Origin: Bryopsis sp. KO-2023
Taxonomy: Eukaryota; Chlorophyta; Ulvophyceae; Bryopsidales; Bryopsidaceae
NCBI GenBank assembly: GCA_030272585.1
Contig: BSYQ01000014.1
Span: forward strand, 806,001-870,000
DNA length: 64,000 nt
Direction of reading: 5' to 3'
Shown: in pieces, positions 11,087-24,959 of the stretch
Numbering within the stretch: position 1 is the first letter of the stretch
How the letters are laid out: every line of letters begins with the position of its first letter
Made by a program: the position numbers and the translations under genes
The notes under the pieces: model-generated
Databases searched by the model: none
The model's input: only the letters and a program-made list of their open reading frames with translations
What the model was told of the DNA's origin: nothing

Positions 11087-14000
11087 TCAGGCAAATATTT
11101 TGGGCTTGACACGCAGTGGATCCACTGTTTTGGAGTTTGATGGAGACTGGGGGAATCTCGGAACTGCATCTCGAAATGCATGTGCAGATTCGAATGCTGC
11201 TGCTGCAGATAATACCTTGCTCTCTCCATTGGGAGGACCCACCAATTGCAGCCCAACTGGCAAACCTTCGTGACGAAAAAAACAGAAAAGAAGTGGTTAT
11301 TTTTAGATTGATAAAAAAACCAAAAAAAAACCAAAGAGTCAATCAAATCACAGGATGCTGCTGCTGGTGAGGTTGAACAGCAAAAACACCAGTTTTGTCA
11401 AACATCAGAGTGAAACATTCAGGGGGAAATATTCAGCATCTTTGTTTTTTCTAACCGTGGGGAAATTTCGTTTCTCTAGACAAGAAATTCCCTCTCTGTG
11501 GACTGTTCCTTTAGAATCTTTAGAATTATCAGAAAAAAAAAAAACAGAAAAAAAAGTGAGATGGCTGAGTATGAAAGAGTGGGATGGTGTCTGACTCACC
11601 TGCTTCCGTGTATCCGCAAGGAATGCTGACGGAAGGCAGGTTCGTCAAGGATATTACGTACGTCAGCATCAGCCAGTCCACATAGTTATCAAACTTTGTC
11701 CCATCGACTTCTTGAACCCATCTGCTCGCACAAAACCCCCATACGCAAAATTTATTCAAAAAAGAACAAACAAACATACAGTTGAAAAAACCTCACAGTT
11801 CCAGAAGCACTATTCAAGAAGAAAAAATGAAAATTTTCAAAAAAAAAAAAATCAAAAAATAATCTGAGTGACCCCACCTGGTTTTCACATCGAAGGGAGG
11901 GACCATCACACACGGACACGCAAGCAACGAACCCTTGCTGAAAAAAGACCGAATCCTTTTTGCCAGTTTATAATGCTCCAGTTCAGCTGCAGATACCTGC
12001 AGGTCAAAAAATACTCTTTTCAATCAAACAATAGGAAAACCGAAAAAACTGAGGTCCATTTCAACTTTTTTCTGACTGGGCAATTTTTTTTGGCAAGTGA
12101 AACATTGGCTGGTAAAAAGCCATGTTGAAAGAAAAAAGGAAATTATAAACATATAATAAACATATGCACATACAAGAAAAACGATGGTGGGGATTTTTTG
12201 CACCTCTGCGTTTGTGAGGGCCAATCCCTTTTCGATTTGCCAAAGGACGTCGGAGTTGATGAGAGTTCTTCTGGGCTCCACCGTCAGTGCGGACCACTTC
12301 TTGAAACCCCAAGCTCGTAAAACCTTGCGAAAAAATAGCCAAAAAAATAAACCACAAAAAACAAGAAATTTAAAAGCTGGGAATGAAAACAGCACCCCGA
12401 GTGAGCGCAGTGTAATCCGAACCAAAGCAAGAAAAGCGGTGGCACACAAAATTGGGAAGTCTTGCATGTGGTTTTCGATAGAGCGGTGGGTCCAAAAAAA
12501 AAAGAAAAAAAAAAGAGAGGGTTGGTGAATCGGCAAAAAGAGAGTTTATTCCAACTATTTCGATCACGACGAGCAAGTCCTACGTTTCTATGTTCATTTT
12601 AACAGAGGTTTTGTACAAAATTTCACGATTGAACAAGCTGAGTTAATTTGCATGAGTTTTATTTTAATTTGCAAGCGAAGCTGCAACAAGCCAATTTTAG
12701 TATCACTCATTTCCACAGTGGATGACCCCCTTCATGCCATCGCAATCGATTTTCATTTGGAAAAAACAAAAGAAAATTCCGACCAGAAGGGGTTGAACTG
12801 CTAAACATACTTTTTGGTGGTTGGCAAGGTTTAACCTATCAAGCCTAGTCTGACCGTTGGCAGGAACACGCAGATTCTAAAAAAAAGAAAAATTCACCTG
12901 AAACATTGACTGTGCGTTGTCAAAGGATGGGCAGTTTTCGCTGATGGAAACCCCATTGTCCACAAACCATTGCACCGCGTTTCTACAAATATCGACGATT
13001 TCGGGTTCGACAGGGCACACCCCCAAGTCGGGGCTCCACACTATTTCTGTTGGCAGCTCCATTGAACGAACGTCATCAGAGAAGGAGCGGGTGGGAGGTG
13101 GCCGTGACCTTTTTTTTAATTATTATTAAAAAGACAACAAGAAACCACAATGAATTCACTGATTGAATAAAACAAAACAGCCCAGAAACAAAATATGGGG
13201 CTTCGAATGACCTCCGAAAGCAACTGTTTTTACGATCGCATGCATTTTATTTATAATCGAGCAAATGTTCGTCGACAGAATAATGTCCCAACCAAACGTT
13301 GGCAAAACCAACATCTACAAAAAAAAATCCTTATCTAAAAAGGGGGCGGCTGCCCCCTTTTCATCCAAGAAAAAAACATAATTACCAAGGGTCTTTCGGG
13401 TGTGGATAAGCCATAGCGTCCAGAAACAGGGCAAGGTCTGGAACGTTGCGAGCCATCGGTCCACTGACACTCGTCAATTTCACGTCGCTCCTTCTTTTCT
13501 TGAATCTTATCGACCCTTGATCCTGGGGCACTCTCCCCACGGACGGCCGAATTCCAACCACCCCGCAAAAAGAAGCTGGGATTCTCAGCGAGCCACCCAA
13601 ATCGGTGCCGGTTCCCAGCCATGCCTAATTTAAAATAACGAGTTCCCTTTTATTCCTTTATTTTATTTGTGGTCTTTCTGGTTCGGTGCATTATTTGAGT
13701 GAAAGCCTCGTCTGCTGCAGACAAAACCCGACTCCGAATTCACTATTGCCTTTTCCGTTTCATCTCTTGTTAAAGGGGTGAGAAATGCCGACGCGCAAAA
13801 AAAACGGAACTTGAGGGTTGGATTTCGCAACTGTTAGGAACCATAGTGGGTTGCAGATAGAACACGTTCCAGGACACATGTGGATTTTCCTTTTCCTTTT
13901 CTTTTTTTTTGTTTATTTTTATTTTAGAATCGTACCATTCCAGTGGCTAGTGCAGCTGCGGTCCCCCCGGAAGATCCCCCCGAGGTCAGACTGGTGTCCC

Positions 14001-15756
14001 AGGGATTCAGTGTCGCACCGAACACACTGAACACCCACAAAAAAAAATTAACTTCAGCGAAAAGGGCTGCATTTATTTATTTTCAGCCACACGCGCTTTC
14101 AGAAACGATGAAATGCACCCAGGCAAAAATTCCATTGTTCTGGTCCTGTTTCTTATCTGAAATAACCATAGACACCTAAAACCGCTGAAAGAGCAAATAT
14201 AACCACTGCAACGAAAGATCGCTTGAAAACTGCAGTTTCCATCTCCATGTAACGCATTCTGCAATTTGTCAATGTCCAAAAATGAATTTCACACTGAAAC
14301 AACATGAGTAAAGATCTGTCAAAATTTGCTTCATTTCTGAATTGGAAAAAATAGTTTCCAGCGAACCCTAGCTCCTCGAGAGATGGTTTAAGAAAAAGGA
14401 AAGGTGCTGTCGTGAATCCCTCACTCGTTGTATGTATTTGCACCCGCCCCCAACTCTGGGGTGTTGGTTTTTCCGATAACGATCGCTCCAGCTGCTTCCA
14501 GCACTTCCACCAAAGGGTCACTGGTAGCAGCCACTCGATTCTTGAACAATCGACATCCCTGCAACACAACGCCACTCAACTTTCACATTCCTGCAGTATT
14601 TTGCCTGAATGCTTTGCAAGATGCGATCGATATGTTTGGCCTGGAGGATTTCGGCTGCTTTCTTTTTCTTTTTTTTTATATACGAAAAAAAATGTCAGTG
14701 AGAGTGGAAAGTCTTGCCAGCATTTCCTTGCGCTTTTCAAGAAGATAATCTTTCAGCCAGAATTGGGGCACTCTTTCCTAGCCCCACATTTTGCAAGCCA
14801 GATGGAAATTACATGGTTTACTAAAATCGTACACACTATATTATATATATTTCTTTATATAAAACTATTACATATGTAATTTTTTTTTATTATTATTATT
14901 ATTATTATTTTCTGTACAACCCACCTCAGTGAATCTGACACCTTCCACAGCTGTTAGATCTTTCACCACAATAGGTAGGCCTGCAAGCGAAAAGAACACA
15001 CACACACACGCGAATTCAACGATGACTGACTGGCATTACCACGCCCCCCCACATTGCCTTAGAACAGAACTTTGGAGAGATGGTTTTGGTGTTCACCATA
15101 TAGATATCCAGATCTTGGTCGATCGGGGTGTCCTTGTTTCATCAGCTTCCCAGCAGCTTCCCTTGCCCTCGAAAAGCATGTGGTTGGAATTGCATTCACC
15201 TTTCCATTCACCTCCTATTGGACCACTCAGAGTCATTTCTATATTGTATTATTACAGTTTTTTTATTTCATTATCCCAGTCCATATTTCTTCAGCGTTTT
15301 TTTTGTTCTGCTGCTCAGAGTTTTGACTCGGAATGGAGCAATTGTGTTGGGTTTATGGAGAGGTTACGAAAATCTTGCAGGCACGGTGAAATTCGGAACA
15401 GAAACGCGACAATCGCAAACTCTATGCGTTTCCTGTCCAGTTTGGAAAAGAAAAGCCAGGTGGGTAAAGTAACCCTTGGATGCCATCCAAAAAAAGTCCT
15501 GCATCGCAGAAAACGGGGTACCACCGCTGTTCCAACAAAAGGGATCGAAGCCACAAGCGCACCTTTATCCGTCGCTCCGCCACGTCGACAAGATCCAAGG
15601 GAGTTACCTAGCAACAGGGAGCAGATCTGGGATGACGTGTCGATACATGACGATGCAATGGAGCCGGGTAAAGGGTGCTGTTCCTACCTGTTTCGTTTTC
15701 AAGAGGTGAACTGCCTGGTTGGCGGGCAGCCGCCACAGATCGGGGAGCGACGCCAT
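11087..15756 (-). CDS. Amidase-signature family hydrolase
   Basis: Twelve minus-strand exons close in frame to 500 aa: 15688-15756, 15563-15607, 15097-15214, 14925-14980, 14425-14558, 13936-14026, 13386-13624, 12898-13108, 12204-12323, 11878-11996, 11600-11721, 11087-11265. The amidase-signature Ser-cisSer-Lys triad is visible: Lys in [13 protein letters not shown], the Gly/Ser-rich [16 protein letters not shown], and the nucleophile Ser in [15 protein letters not shown]. The C-terminus ends with [16 protein letters not shown], typical of the family. It should hydrolyse a carboxamide; the substrate cannot be told (acetamidase, fatty-acid amide hydrolase-like or a bacterial-type amidase are all possible). 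There is no signal peptide. The first intron is only 79 nt, the shortest securely modelled here. It is divergent from VPS52. Confidence 0.92.
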
Positions 15757-15931
15757 TGCCAGAAACTCGGAAATAGAAAGTCAACGCTTCTGACGTCTTT
15801 TGAAGAGCGAAACGAATGAACAAACATCGCGTCCGACTGACAGTCGATGTCTGACTGGAGTGCAACAGGGGAAAATTGCGCAAAAAGGGGAACCCAGTGA
15901 AAAAAAAGAAAATCTGTGTCTGTGGACGACG
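15757..15931. promoter_or_regulatory. Divergent promoter between amidase and VPS52
   Basis: Only 175 bp separate the two start codons, so both genes probably share this region. It contains TGACGTCTTTTG at 15791-15802, a 12-mer also found upstream of the MORN gene at 1357-1368, and a further TGACGTC at the VPS52 start codon (15938). Bidirectionality is inferred from gene geometry. Confidence 0.6.
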
Positions 15932-18900
15932 ATGGCTTTGACGTCTCAACAATACAGCGAGCACTTGAAAAAGTTTCTAGACGAGGAGCTTTTCCAGGGA
16001 GGCGACGGGGACGGCGATGGAGCGTCCCGAGACGTCGGCAATGCGGATCTCGGAAACGAGGAGCTTCTGGCGCTCGCGCCGGGGGGCCTGCAGGATTTGG
16101 AAGAGGAGCTGGATCAGTTTCGGGATCACGATGTCATAAAAGGAATCCTCGACCAAGGGTGCGAGCTGCGTGAGTACGCTCGCGACGTCGAGGACAAGCT
16201 GCGTTTGGTGGAATTGGAGTCGATTCAGGATTACATCCAGGAAAGCGACAACTTGGTGGCGCTTCATGACCAGGTGGGGGTTTCGAAACGCGTGTCGTTT
16301 GGCGGCGAAAGTGTGCAGCGTCGCTGTGGGGCTGGATAAGTCGTCAGCTGGCATTGGAATGACGTCATCTCGTTTTCGCAGGCAAAGTTTGTCTTTTAAC
16401 GCTGCGTGGTTTCGACTTTTTCTGTATTAACTCGTTAATGGTTTACGTCTTGTCTAGAAGAGTCATAGGAAAGAAGCTTGAAACTATAATATTTATTTAT
16501 TTCTTTTGGTCACTTTTTTCAGAAAGAGTGATTCTGAAATGAGGTTAAAATGAAATCATTAGTGAAAGAGAACATTAAAAAAGGCTGGTGCTCACACTTT
16601 TATTTTTGAATCCATCTATAAAAAGAGTGAGACAGAAAAGCACAGGGTATTTCGTTGAAAGCAGAATAAAAGATAAAAAATTGTGGTGGAATCAAAACTG
16701 GTGAAATAAATACATTCGCAACCAGGAACCAGAAAAACATGCTGTTAATTAAAAAAAACAAAAAAAACCTCCTCAGATCCAAGAGTGCGATGGAATTTTG
16801 GAGACGATGGAGCAGCTTCTGGGCAAATTCCAAACCGACCTGGGCACAGTGAGTGAGGAAATCAAGCAGCTTCAAACTCAATCGCAAACCATGAGCGTGA
16901 AACTGAAGAACAGAAGAGCAGCGGAGGATCAGCTGGGTGCTTTCATGTCGAAAATGTCGGTTTCGACTTCATTGATCGACGGGGTTCTAGATGCTGAGGT
17001 ACGAGGTTACAAGTGATCTTTTTGTAGGAAACAAAAAAAAAATTGAAAAAGCTAAAATTACCTGAAAAAAAAAATTTTAAAAATAAATCACGTAGTTGTG
17101 AAATACTGGCCTCAAAAGACTTCCCAGGTGAAATCGTGTGGGGGATTTTCTTCTTTGCGTGGGTTTTTTTGTTTGTTTGATAAGAGGAGGGGGAGAGCTT
17201 GTGCATATTCTCCTCCCACATTGAATCGATCCGATCACTGTTTGCTCCATGTGGTTTCATTGAAAATTTTTGCTTATAATGTTGATTTTTCCTCCATCTT
17301 TTGATTCACAAGCAGTTTCGTGAACCACTTTCTTGACTAAACCAATCATTGATATTCTTGATCGATTCTGGAAGCCACAAAATCAGTGAATCTCTTGTCA
17401 GTGGTGTTGGTTTTTTTTTTTGGGGGGGGGCGGGGATTGGGAAGGAGGGTTGGACATGTGATTGTTTTTTTAATTGAATAGATGTGAGGGGTTTTCCAAA
17501 GGTGCTTGTGTAGGTCAATGAAGATTACATAGAGTATCTTCTGATGCTCCATCAACACGTGAATTTTGTCCGAAAAGATGAAATGGCTAAAACCTCGGCT
17601 GCATATCAGGCAAGTTCATCGCCTATCACCTATCAACTCACTCAAAATAACAAAAGAAAAACGCAAAAAAACATGAAAAGGGCATCCATCAACAACAAAT
17701 GGACTCATGCGGTGTGAATCCTTGTTCAAATTGGTAGAATGCAGACATGCCCCAAAATCTTAGCTATATTTTTCCTGTCTTCTTCAGGATGTGGAGCCTG
17801 TTGTGGAGAAGCTCAGAATTAAGGCTGTGGCAAAGGTAAAAGAAACATCCTTCAAAGAAGCAGAAAATCTCAGCAAATTGTTCACAATTCAGCAGAACAA
17901 AAAAAAAATTGGTGCATACTTCCATCGTCTCTCTGATTTCCATGGCTTTTGAATCAACAGCAATTTTTTTATTTTATTTTTTTCATTCGTGTTGTGTTGA
18001 AAATCTGGGTGTGGGCATCGGCATGCACAGGTTCGTGAATTTCTTCTCCAGAAAATCTATCAGCTCCGGCGTCCGCGAACAAACATCCAGATCATTCAAC
18101 ACAACGTTCTTCTCAGATTCAAGTATTTCGTGGCTTTCCTAAGAGACCATGGTGGAGAAGTGTACAGCGAGGTGAGGTCGACAGAGTCAAAAATAAGACT
18201 TATTATATTGGAATAATACATTTTTCAATTGAAAATGCTTGGAGGAGGAAAGGTGGTGCATACCTTCACAAGCATGAGCTCTACTCAGAATTTGCATCAG
18301 ATTTTTTTTTTATTATTTTTAGAGTTTGGAAGTGATGTAAAGAACCTGAAAAGAAAAGAATGCTGTTCTTTATCAAGCATTTGGGCATTAAACTAGAGAT
18401 TTCGCTGCTGTGTTTTGGGGAAAGGGTTCGAATATATTCAATGATTTAACAATGCATTGCACAAAGCAACAGAGTTGTGACATGTCAGGTCACTGGAAGC
18501 TTCCTCCAAAAAAAACGAAACAGAAAACGGAAGCAGAATTCCAAAATTTTTTCTCGGCATTCCTTCCCCTCCCCCCTCTTCTCTCTCTCTCTCTTTTTTT
18601 TTTTAATTCTCGGCTGCTGTTCTTTACCTCATTTTTTTTGGGTTTTGTTTTTCGAAGGTTCGATTGGAGTACATCAAGACTCTTTCAAAAGTGTTGTCGC
18701 AGCATTTTCGATCCTACCTGACTGACATAGAGAAAATGCAAACGAGCGTGGCGAACAGGAGCGACGTTCTGGGTGCTGATGAAAGCAGCGTGGCTTTAGG
18801 AATCACGTCGCTGTTCTCAGGAAAAGGACCTCAAAAAGCTAGAAGCGTGAGTGTGTATTCTGCCATCCTTCCCCCCCCCCCCCAAGAAAAAAAAAGAAAA

Positions 18901-20734
18901 AAAGCAGAAGAAAACAAGAAGAAAAAAAAAGAAAAAAGAAACTGATCAAGAGATTATTTGGATCACGTCTGAAATGTGTTGAACTGCAGGACATGGTGTT
19001 CGACCTCGGTGATAGAACGTCGGTTTTGGTTAACCTTGAGAAGCAAGCACTGGTACCTCATGTGGCAGAGTATGAGGGGAAAAAATTCCCATACGAGGTG
19101 GGAGGAAAATCCTATCTGAAAATAAAACAATAAAACACCATATTTTGTTTTAGCGTTGAACGAAAGCGACATCGATGCATTCCGTTAATGGAAAAGATAC
19201 TTTCCTTTCGAGAAAACGAAACCTGACATGTTCTATGAGCTAGTTAGTTACCTTGTTTTTGGTACCTAGGCATTCTCATTTTCGTTTTTGAATGTGTCAT
19301 ATCGAAAGGAATGATATGAGCCCGTATGCTCGTTTGATTACCATGATTAATTCTCCATGTTTGGAAAGAAAGAAGTTGGATTTTAATAAAAAGGCATGTA
19401 CATTTCAAATATTAACCTGCATATTACAACTAAAATGGAATGTCTATGAAAACCCGAGTGTTTTTCCTTTTTTTATCCCTATTTAATGAACCGCAGCAAT
19501 GATGTGTGTTTTCAGGTGATGTTTCGGAATGTTCATAAGCTTTTGATGGACACCGCAACCACAGAGTATTTGTTCTGTTGCGATTTCTTTGGGGAGGATA
19601 CGGTTTTCCAAGAATTATTCGCTCCGATCATTGGGGTTGTCGAGGGGGACTTCACAGATGTAGTTCAGGTAGATTTTTTCTACTTTATTTATTTATTTAT
19701 TTTTCGAATTTACTACATGAAGGACTGAAATCGTTGTGGAAAAAGCTGATGCATATCCAGGAAAACAAACCAGGATAGATTTTAGGGGTGGAATTATTTT
19801 TTTTCTGAGTTTTTTTTTTTGCCTTTTTTTTTTGGAAATGAAGGACTGTCATGATATCATTTGTTTGATGCTGATGATCCGTATTAATCACGAACATCGA
19901 AGAATCATGAATCGGAGGAGGGTCCCCAGCCTGGACGACTATCTGGACAGAATCAACATGGTGCTGTGGCCAAGATTCAAGGTGTGAACTTCCTTTTCTT
20001 TTTTGAAAATCGAAACCTAAACCTAAATCCTCGTTTGCTTCGTTTTGTTTCTTTTTTGGTCTTTGTTGAAAGACCCCCCCCCCCCAAAAAAAAAGAAAAA
20101 TTACCATCGAGATATTTTCAACACACAGAGATTTTTCAAAACGAAACAATGGATTTGGATGCATAGCTCATGGAATCATGCTGGATCATGATTCAAATTT
20201 CATTTTTTTTGTCCTTGAGAAAAGGAAATAAAAAGGCGAGGAATCGTATTGACTTCAGGAAAAAAAAAGAAGGGGTGGTGAATTGCAGCTTTATGTTTAT
20301 TGTAGTTGTGATTGTTATTTTCTTTTTTCCCTTTTTGAAGGCTTTGTTCGACACCCAATTGGCAAGCATTCAAGGAGGAAATGAAAGGGCTCTTTCCACC
20401 AACAGCCCTCTCGTCCATGCAGTAACTCGCAGGTTTTTGATTTTTGTTATTGTTGCAGTGGGACAAAAATAAATGGGTTGTTGAATCGACGAAAAGTCAA
20501 ACAGAGTAACAGAGAATGAAAAAAAAAAGTTGAAGAGAAAGAATCACATGGTCCAAAGGGTTATTTTTTTATTTTATTTTTTAGAAGGAAAGGAATGAAA
20601 GCATATGGTTTACGAATATGTTGGACTTGGGCCAAAAAAAACAACACCAAGTCATGAACGAAATTGCTCATGGAAATATCTTTACATCCATCAAGAGGCA
20701 CTTGTGTAAGATGATCAACTGAAAACACCGTTGG

Positions 20735-20781
<47 letters not shown>

Positions 20782-23196
20782 CTTTGCTTTGTTTTTTAAA
20801 GTGCTGCTGGTGATTTTTTTTTTGTTTTTACCGACAGATATGCTTCTTTGGTTTCCTCCATGATGGTTTTGACCACCGGTTACGACGAAGAAGAGGAGGG
20901 CTCTTTTCAAGTGTCTGGATTTGACCATATGCTGGATAGGCTGAGGTAATAGCAACTTGTCACAGATGGAGTTTTTCTTAATTTGTTTGATCGAGTGCTT
21001 TGAAAAAAAAAATAGGGATATGTCTGGTGGAAGTCAGGGTTCATGAAAAGATCCAGTCTCCTGCTGTCGTTTTTTTTTTTTTAATATTTGGAAAAGATTG
21101 TTACTCAAACTCCGGTATGCTTTGCTTTGATCATGGTGGAAGTTGATCATGCATCACCGTGTGTGTATTTATGGATCGATTTTTTGAAGGAAGGGGGGGG
21201 GGGGGATGTTTATTTATCTGATTTTGATCCGTCATGATGTTTGCTACATGGATGTTACCGACGTTGTGAATTTGTTTTGTTTTTTTTCATAGGTCTGCTT
21301 ATTGCGATCTGTTGATGCGTATATCGAACCAATTCAAAGACAAGAGGTAAAGTTTCGTTTATCAAGCGTATGGACACGTAGATCCACTTCTTTTTTTCCT
21401 GGTATTTTTCCTGTTGGAATGACTTTGCCTAAAAGAGTTTTCTTTTTTTCGGGTTTTTTATTTTTTCTTTGTTTTTTCGGTTTTCAGTTTTTCATTTTTA
21501 TTTTTTGTGTTTATTTATTTATTTTTGTGGTTTTGTTATTTTTGAATTGATAAGGTCTGGCACGATATTCTTGGTGGTGAATTATGCGCATGTGGTAACG
21601 ACCTTCAAGAGCGCAGCCATTAACATTCCGATAATGAGAGGGGAGCAACCCTCGTCTCCAAAATCTCAAAATCTCGGAAAATTTGGCAACATCGCCATCA
21701 AGGAATTCGAGGTGAAAAAGGAAAAGAATCGAATCTTTCTGCTCAAACTTCTCCCTGTGTTTCTGTTTCTAAAAAAAAATCGGAAAATAGGTTTATCGAA
21801 AAGAAAATATAGGAAGGATTTGTTTCCCTTGCAGCAAACATGTCTAGTGACATTAAATTTTAAAAAAAACTGCTTGAAAAATCGTGTTTGCTGGGGGGGG
21901 GGTTCAAAAAGAGACTTCTGTGCATCCATATTCAATTGAATGTATAAAGAAAAATAAGAGTAAGAGTGTATTGACAGTGTGTGTTTCTTCGTGTTTTTTT
22001 TTTTTTCGATATAGGAGCACTTGTTGAATTGCACCAACATGTATGTGGAGGACCAATTGAATCAGCATTTCAAAAATCTGATCGAATTCGTAAAAGCTGC
22101 CGAGGCTGCCCAGAAACAGTTTTCGGTCCCTGAGGGGTCTGCAATTCCAGGTAATAGGGCTGGCCGTTCATTTTAGTCAGGGAAAAAACAACGAAGTGGT
22201 GTTGAGAAACCACTGTTATGTTTTCTTTTGTTCTTGCATGTCCCTTGCCTTCTTATTTCTCCTCTTGTCAAAACATTAAATGCGACGATTGCTTGAAAAT
22301 GACAGTTGAATGATTGAAGGGTGTTGGAACGGTCTTGAATTTATTTATTTTTTTTTTTTTTGGGGGGGGGTCTCGAATTTTGGTTTACCAGGGCTGAAAT
22401 TAAAGTCAGTGAGGGGCCACCATTGCACTCAATACCCACATTATCGAACTTAAGACCCTCCCCTCATTACTAAGCATTTTCCCTGATTTCAAACTCGAAA
22501 TAACCGGAAATTCTCATGATCTCCTTGCACACTCCATCTTGTAAGGGAAACAATTTTTTTTCCGTCCTTTCTGATATCATCATCAATTTTCAAGCAGAAG
22601 TTGTCATTGATTTTTTCGACTCGAGGTGTGCAGGTCATGGTCCTGAGCAAGTCGCTCCCATATTAAAGGATTTTTCAAACCGCTGGACGTCAGTCATAGA
22701 AGTGATGAACAAAGAGGTCCAAATGCATTTTGCTGAGGCATCCTGTGGGAAAGATGTCCTCCAGGTCAGACTAGAGATCAATCCCCCCCATCCGTAAAGA
22801 AAGATGCTTGTTGTTTTGTGTGGAAAAAACTAGCGTCTTTGAATGTTTAGATGCCAAAATCATTTGGCATATTTTTTTGCTTTTATTGCACACACACCCC
22901 CATCCTCCCCCCCTTTTAAGACATTCAAAAAGTTCACCCGCTTCCTCCTTTCAATAAAGAAAACACGGCCACCTACTCTGAACTATCTTACCTTTCCACA
23001 CATTTTTTCACTGAATCACTTTCACTTTCTTCCCCCACCCCTCTTTCCTCAGGCATCGATGACTCAGCTGCTGCTTTTCTATACACGCCTTCTGGAACTG
23101 GTGAAAAAGCAGGGACCTCAAGGAAACGCCCTCATTCGAGACGCTGTCAACATCCCTTCCATTATGTACGAAATCAAACGGTACACTCGATCCTGA
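15932..23196 (+). CDS. VPS52: VPS52, GARP/EARP tethering complex subunit
   Basis: Sixteen exons close in frame to 752 aa: 15932-16273, 16777-16998, 17514-17609, 17788-17835, 18031-18171, 18658-18846, 18990-19097, 19516-19668, 19844-19981, 20341-20432, 20838-20945, 21293-21346, 21555-21711, 22015-22150, 22634-22764, 23053-23196. VPS52 works with VPS51, 53 and 54 to tether endosome-derived vesicles at the trans-Golgi. Family hallmarks are the N-terminal helical stretch (LVELESIQDYIQESDNLVAL, then a coiled coil in exon 2 with IQECDGILETMEQLLG), a middle block KVREFLLQKIYQLRRPRTNI, and the late block MLMIRINHEHRRIM. Length matches the family. A C-terminal block resembling a Sec5/Vps52-type helical bundle ends at RYTRS. 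Intron 3 uses a GC donor (CAG/gcaagt at 17610). No frameshift was found. Confidence 0.93.
20737..20779 (+). repeat. (TG)n microsatellite in VPS52 intron 10
   Basis: About 21 uninterrupted TG dinucleotides, intronic. Confidence 0.95.
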
Positions 23197-23594
23197 TTTT
23201 CCACCACCGCCAACCCACCATTTTGTATTTTTGTTGTATTTTCGTTGCTCCAATATATTAAGAAGGAAAACTCTGCAGGAGATGAGGGAATACCACTGGA
23301 GAATGAGCGGGATAAACATTTTTTTTTTCTTTGTTTTGGAGGGGGGTTTGTAGTTTCAATGGCAGTAGTTATTCAAGAGAGTAGAAAAATAAAGCACCAC
23401 TTGCTGTGAAATGTAACGAGGGTCCGATGTTCAAGGAAGCTTCTTTCTATCCAATGAATGTGACACTCACTCTGGGAATTTCCACGTTTATTTCCTTCTT
23501 GGAATGTTCTTCCCGAGAATTCCCCTCTTGAAAGAAAAATTGTGTATGCCTCGACTAAATGTCCAGGCGCTTTGCATTCACTTTGCAGTCCTGA
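23197..23594. other. VPS52 3' flank
   Basis: Downstream of the VPS52 stop the sequence is low complexity, with no gene seen. Similarity to the downstream tandem units begins at about 23595 (cagcaagaat, compare 28687). Confidence 0.4.
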
Positions 23595-23692
23595 TACAGC
23601 AAGAATCGAATCAGAGCGTGCAAATCCAAAATATATCAATGAAGAAAAATAAATAAATGAATAGATAGATAAACATGAATCAAGAAAAAAAC

Positions 23693-23738
23693 GAAGGCAT
23701 AGGGGGATCGAACCCAATGAACAGTCCAATCACTTGCC
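23693..23738 (-). other. tRNA 3'-half-like element, unit 1
   Basis: On the minus strand this reads GGCAAGTGATTGGACTG, then GGGTTCGATCCCCCTATGCC, a T-arm with a perfect B-box-like TTCGATC loop followed by an acceptor-like 3' strand. No matching 5' half (GGCATAG) is found within 100 nt on either side, so it is not a normal tRNA gene. It is repeated in units 2 and 3. Confidence 0.45.
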
Positions 23739-23933
23739 TTTTTCTTTTCAGAGAAAAGAAACCCGAAGGAAAGAAACTCCTAATTATACCCCATAAACCC
23801 CCTAAGTAACCCCTTACTATATACACATGCACAATAAGTAACACAAATACTCCCCACAAGTAGCTCTCTCTTTTTTTTTTCATTCTTTCTTTTTTTTTTT
23901 TCTTTTCTTTTTAATATCTACATCTATACTGAG

Positions 23934-24959
23934 CTAAAAAGCATTATCTAAAAGGAACTCCCATCCCGAGCAAATGAACCCCACTGGCGCATTGATTCTT
24001 CCCCAGAGCGTTCTCGTGGGCTGGTCATCACGGTGATGATCCAAATAATCGTTGCCTTCCCTCCTGGACTGGACCGATGATACGGACCGGTGTAATAAAA
24101 GCCTCCTGGACTGGGGTTGTTGAATGCACTGATTTATACCGAATTTATAACGGCAATTTTCTGGACGAAAAGCGAGTTCTCCTCGTTCTCTGCGAACACC
24201 ATTCCCCGTGACGCTTCCACCAGGTATGCCCAATATACGCATTCGTTCTCGTCCACCAACGACAGTCTCGCTTGCGGTCAGCAAAACTCCGAGTGGTCCT
24301 TGAACCTCCATTATCCGTTCATGGGGGGCGGCGCGGTGTACCCCCACTTGACTCCATTCCCCCCCTTTCTGCCTATGTGTATGTTTCGCCTCGTAGTGGT
24401 TGCTGTCATCGGTACAGACATCCCTAATTCCTTCGAGGCGATACTGGCCACATTTTCTGGAGCCGAGCCGAGTCGAGTCAGGGAAAATATTCCCTGGAAA
24501 CCTCAACATCGCATTTTCCACCAACTTCGTGTCCACTCCGAGTCCAGACATCACGTCAACAAAAAGAGACCTGCATTTTGAACAAAAATCTTATTTGCTG
24601 GGTGCTTCCACTCTCATCCAAAGATATGAGGTTTGACTGAGAAAGTAGCACAGAAATCAAAGCCACATTTTGGCAAAGTGCTGTTTTTTGCACAACACAC
24701 AACACAGACACATATAAAGTGGCTCACTCACCTCATGGACCGAAGGCACATTCTGTCGTCTTCTGTTTGCTCTGAACTTCTTGATTGCTTTCTGCAAGCG
24801 TGAATAGAAGTGATAAACGAAGCATCAAGGGTCAACAAGGGTGTTACATTGGCTCCAACGGCCGTAAGAAAGGGGAGGCCGAATACACACCTTTACTCCA
24901 AGGGCAGTTGGCAGTATAACGGATACTACCTTGCAGAGTTTGCAAAGTTGAACACTCAT
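23934..24959 (-). pseudogene. G2 copy 1, broken copy of an unknown gene
   Basis: Homologous to the intact G2 copies. The start exon (24891-24959, MSVQLCKLCKVVSVILPTAL) is kept. Exon 2 is cut to 60 nt (24732-24791), and the third exon of the other copies is absent because a deletion fused exon 2 to sequence near the exon 3 donor. Splicing exon 2 to the terminal exon (stop at 23934) now gives a stop within five codons. The terminal ORF is still 207 codons, but diverged, and lacks the internal duplication seen in copies 2 and 3. Confidence 0.6.

Noticed and set aside
15367-15426. Minus-strand exon candidate ([15 protein letters not shown]) in amidase intron 2
   Set aside because: It has plausible splice sites but breaks the phase between exon 2 and exon 3, which join directly as [14 protein letters not shown], matching the family.
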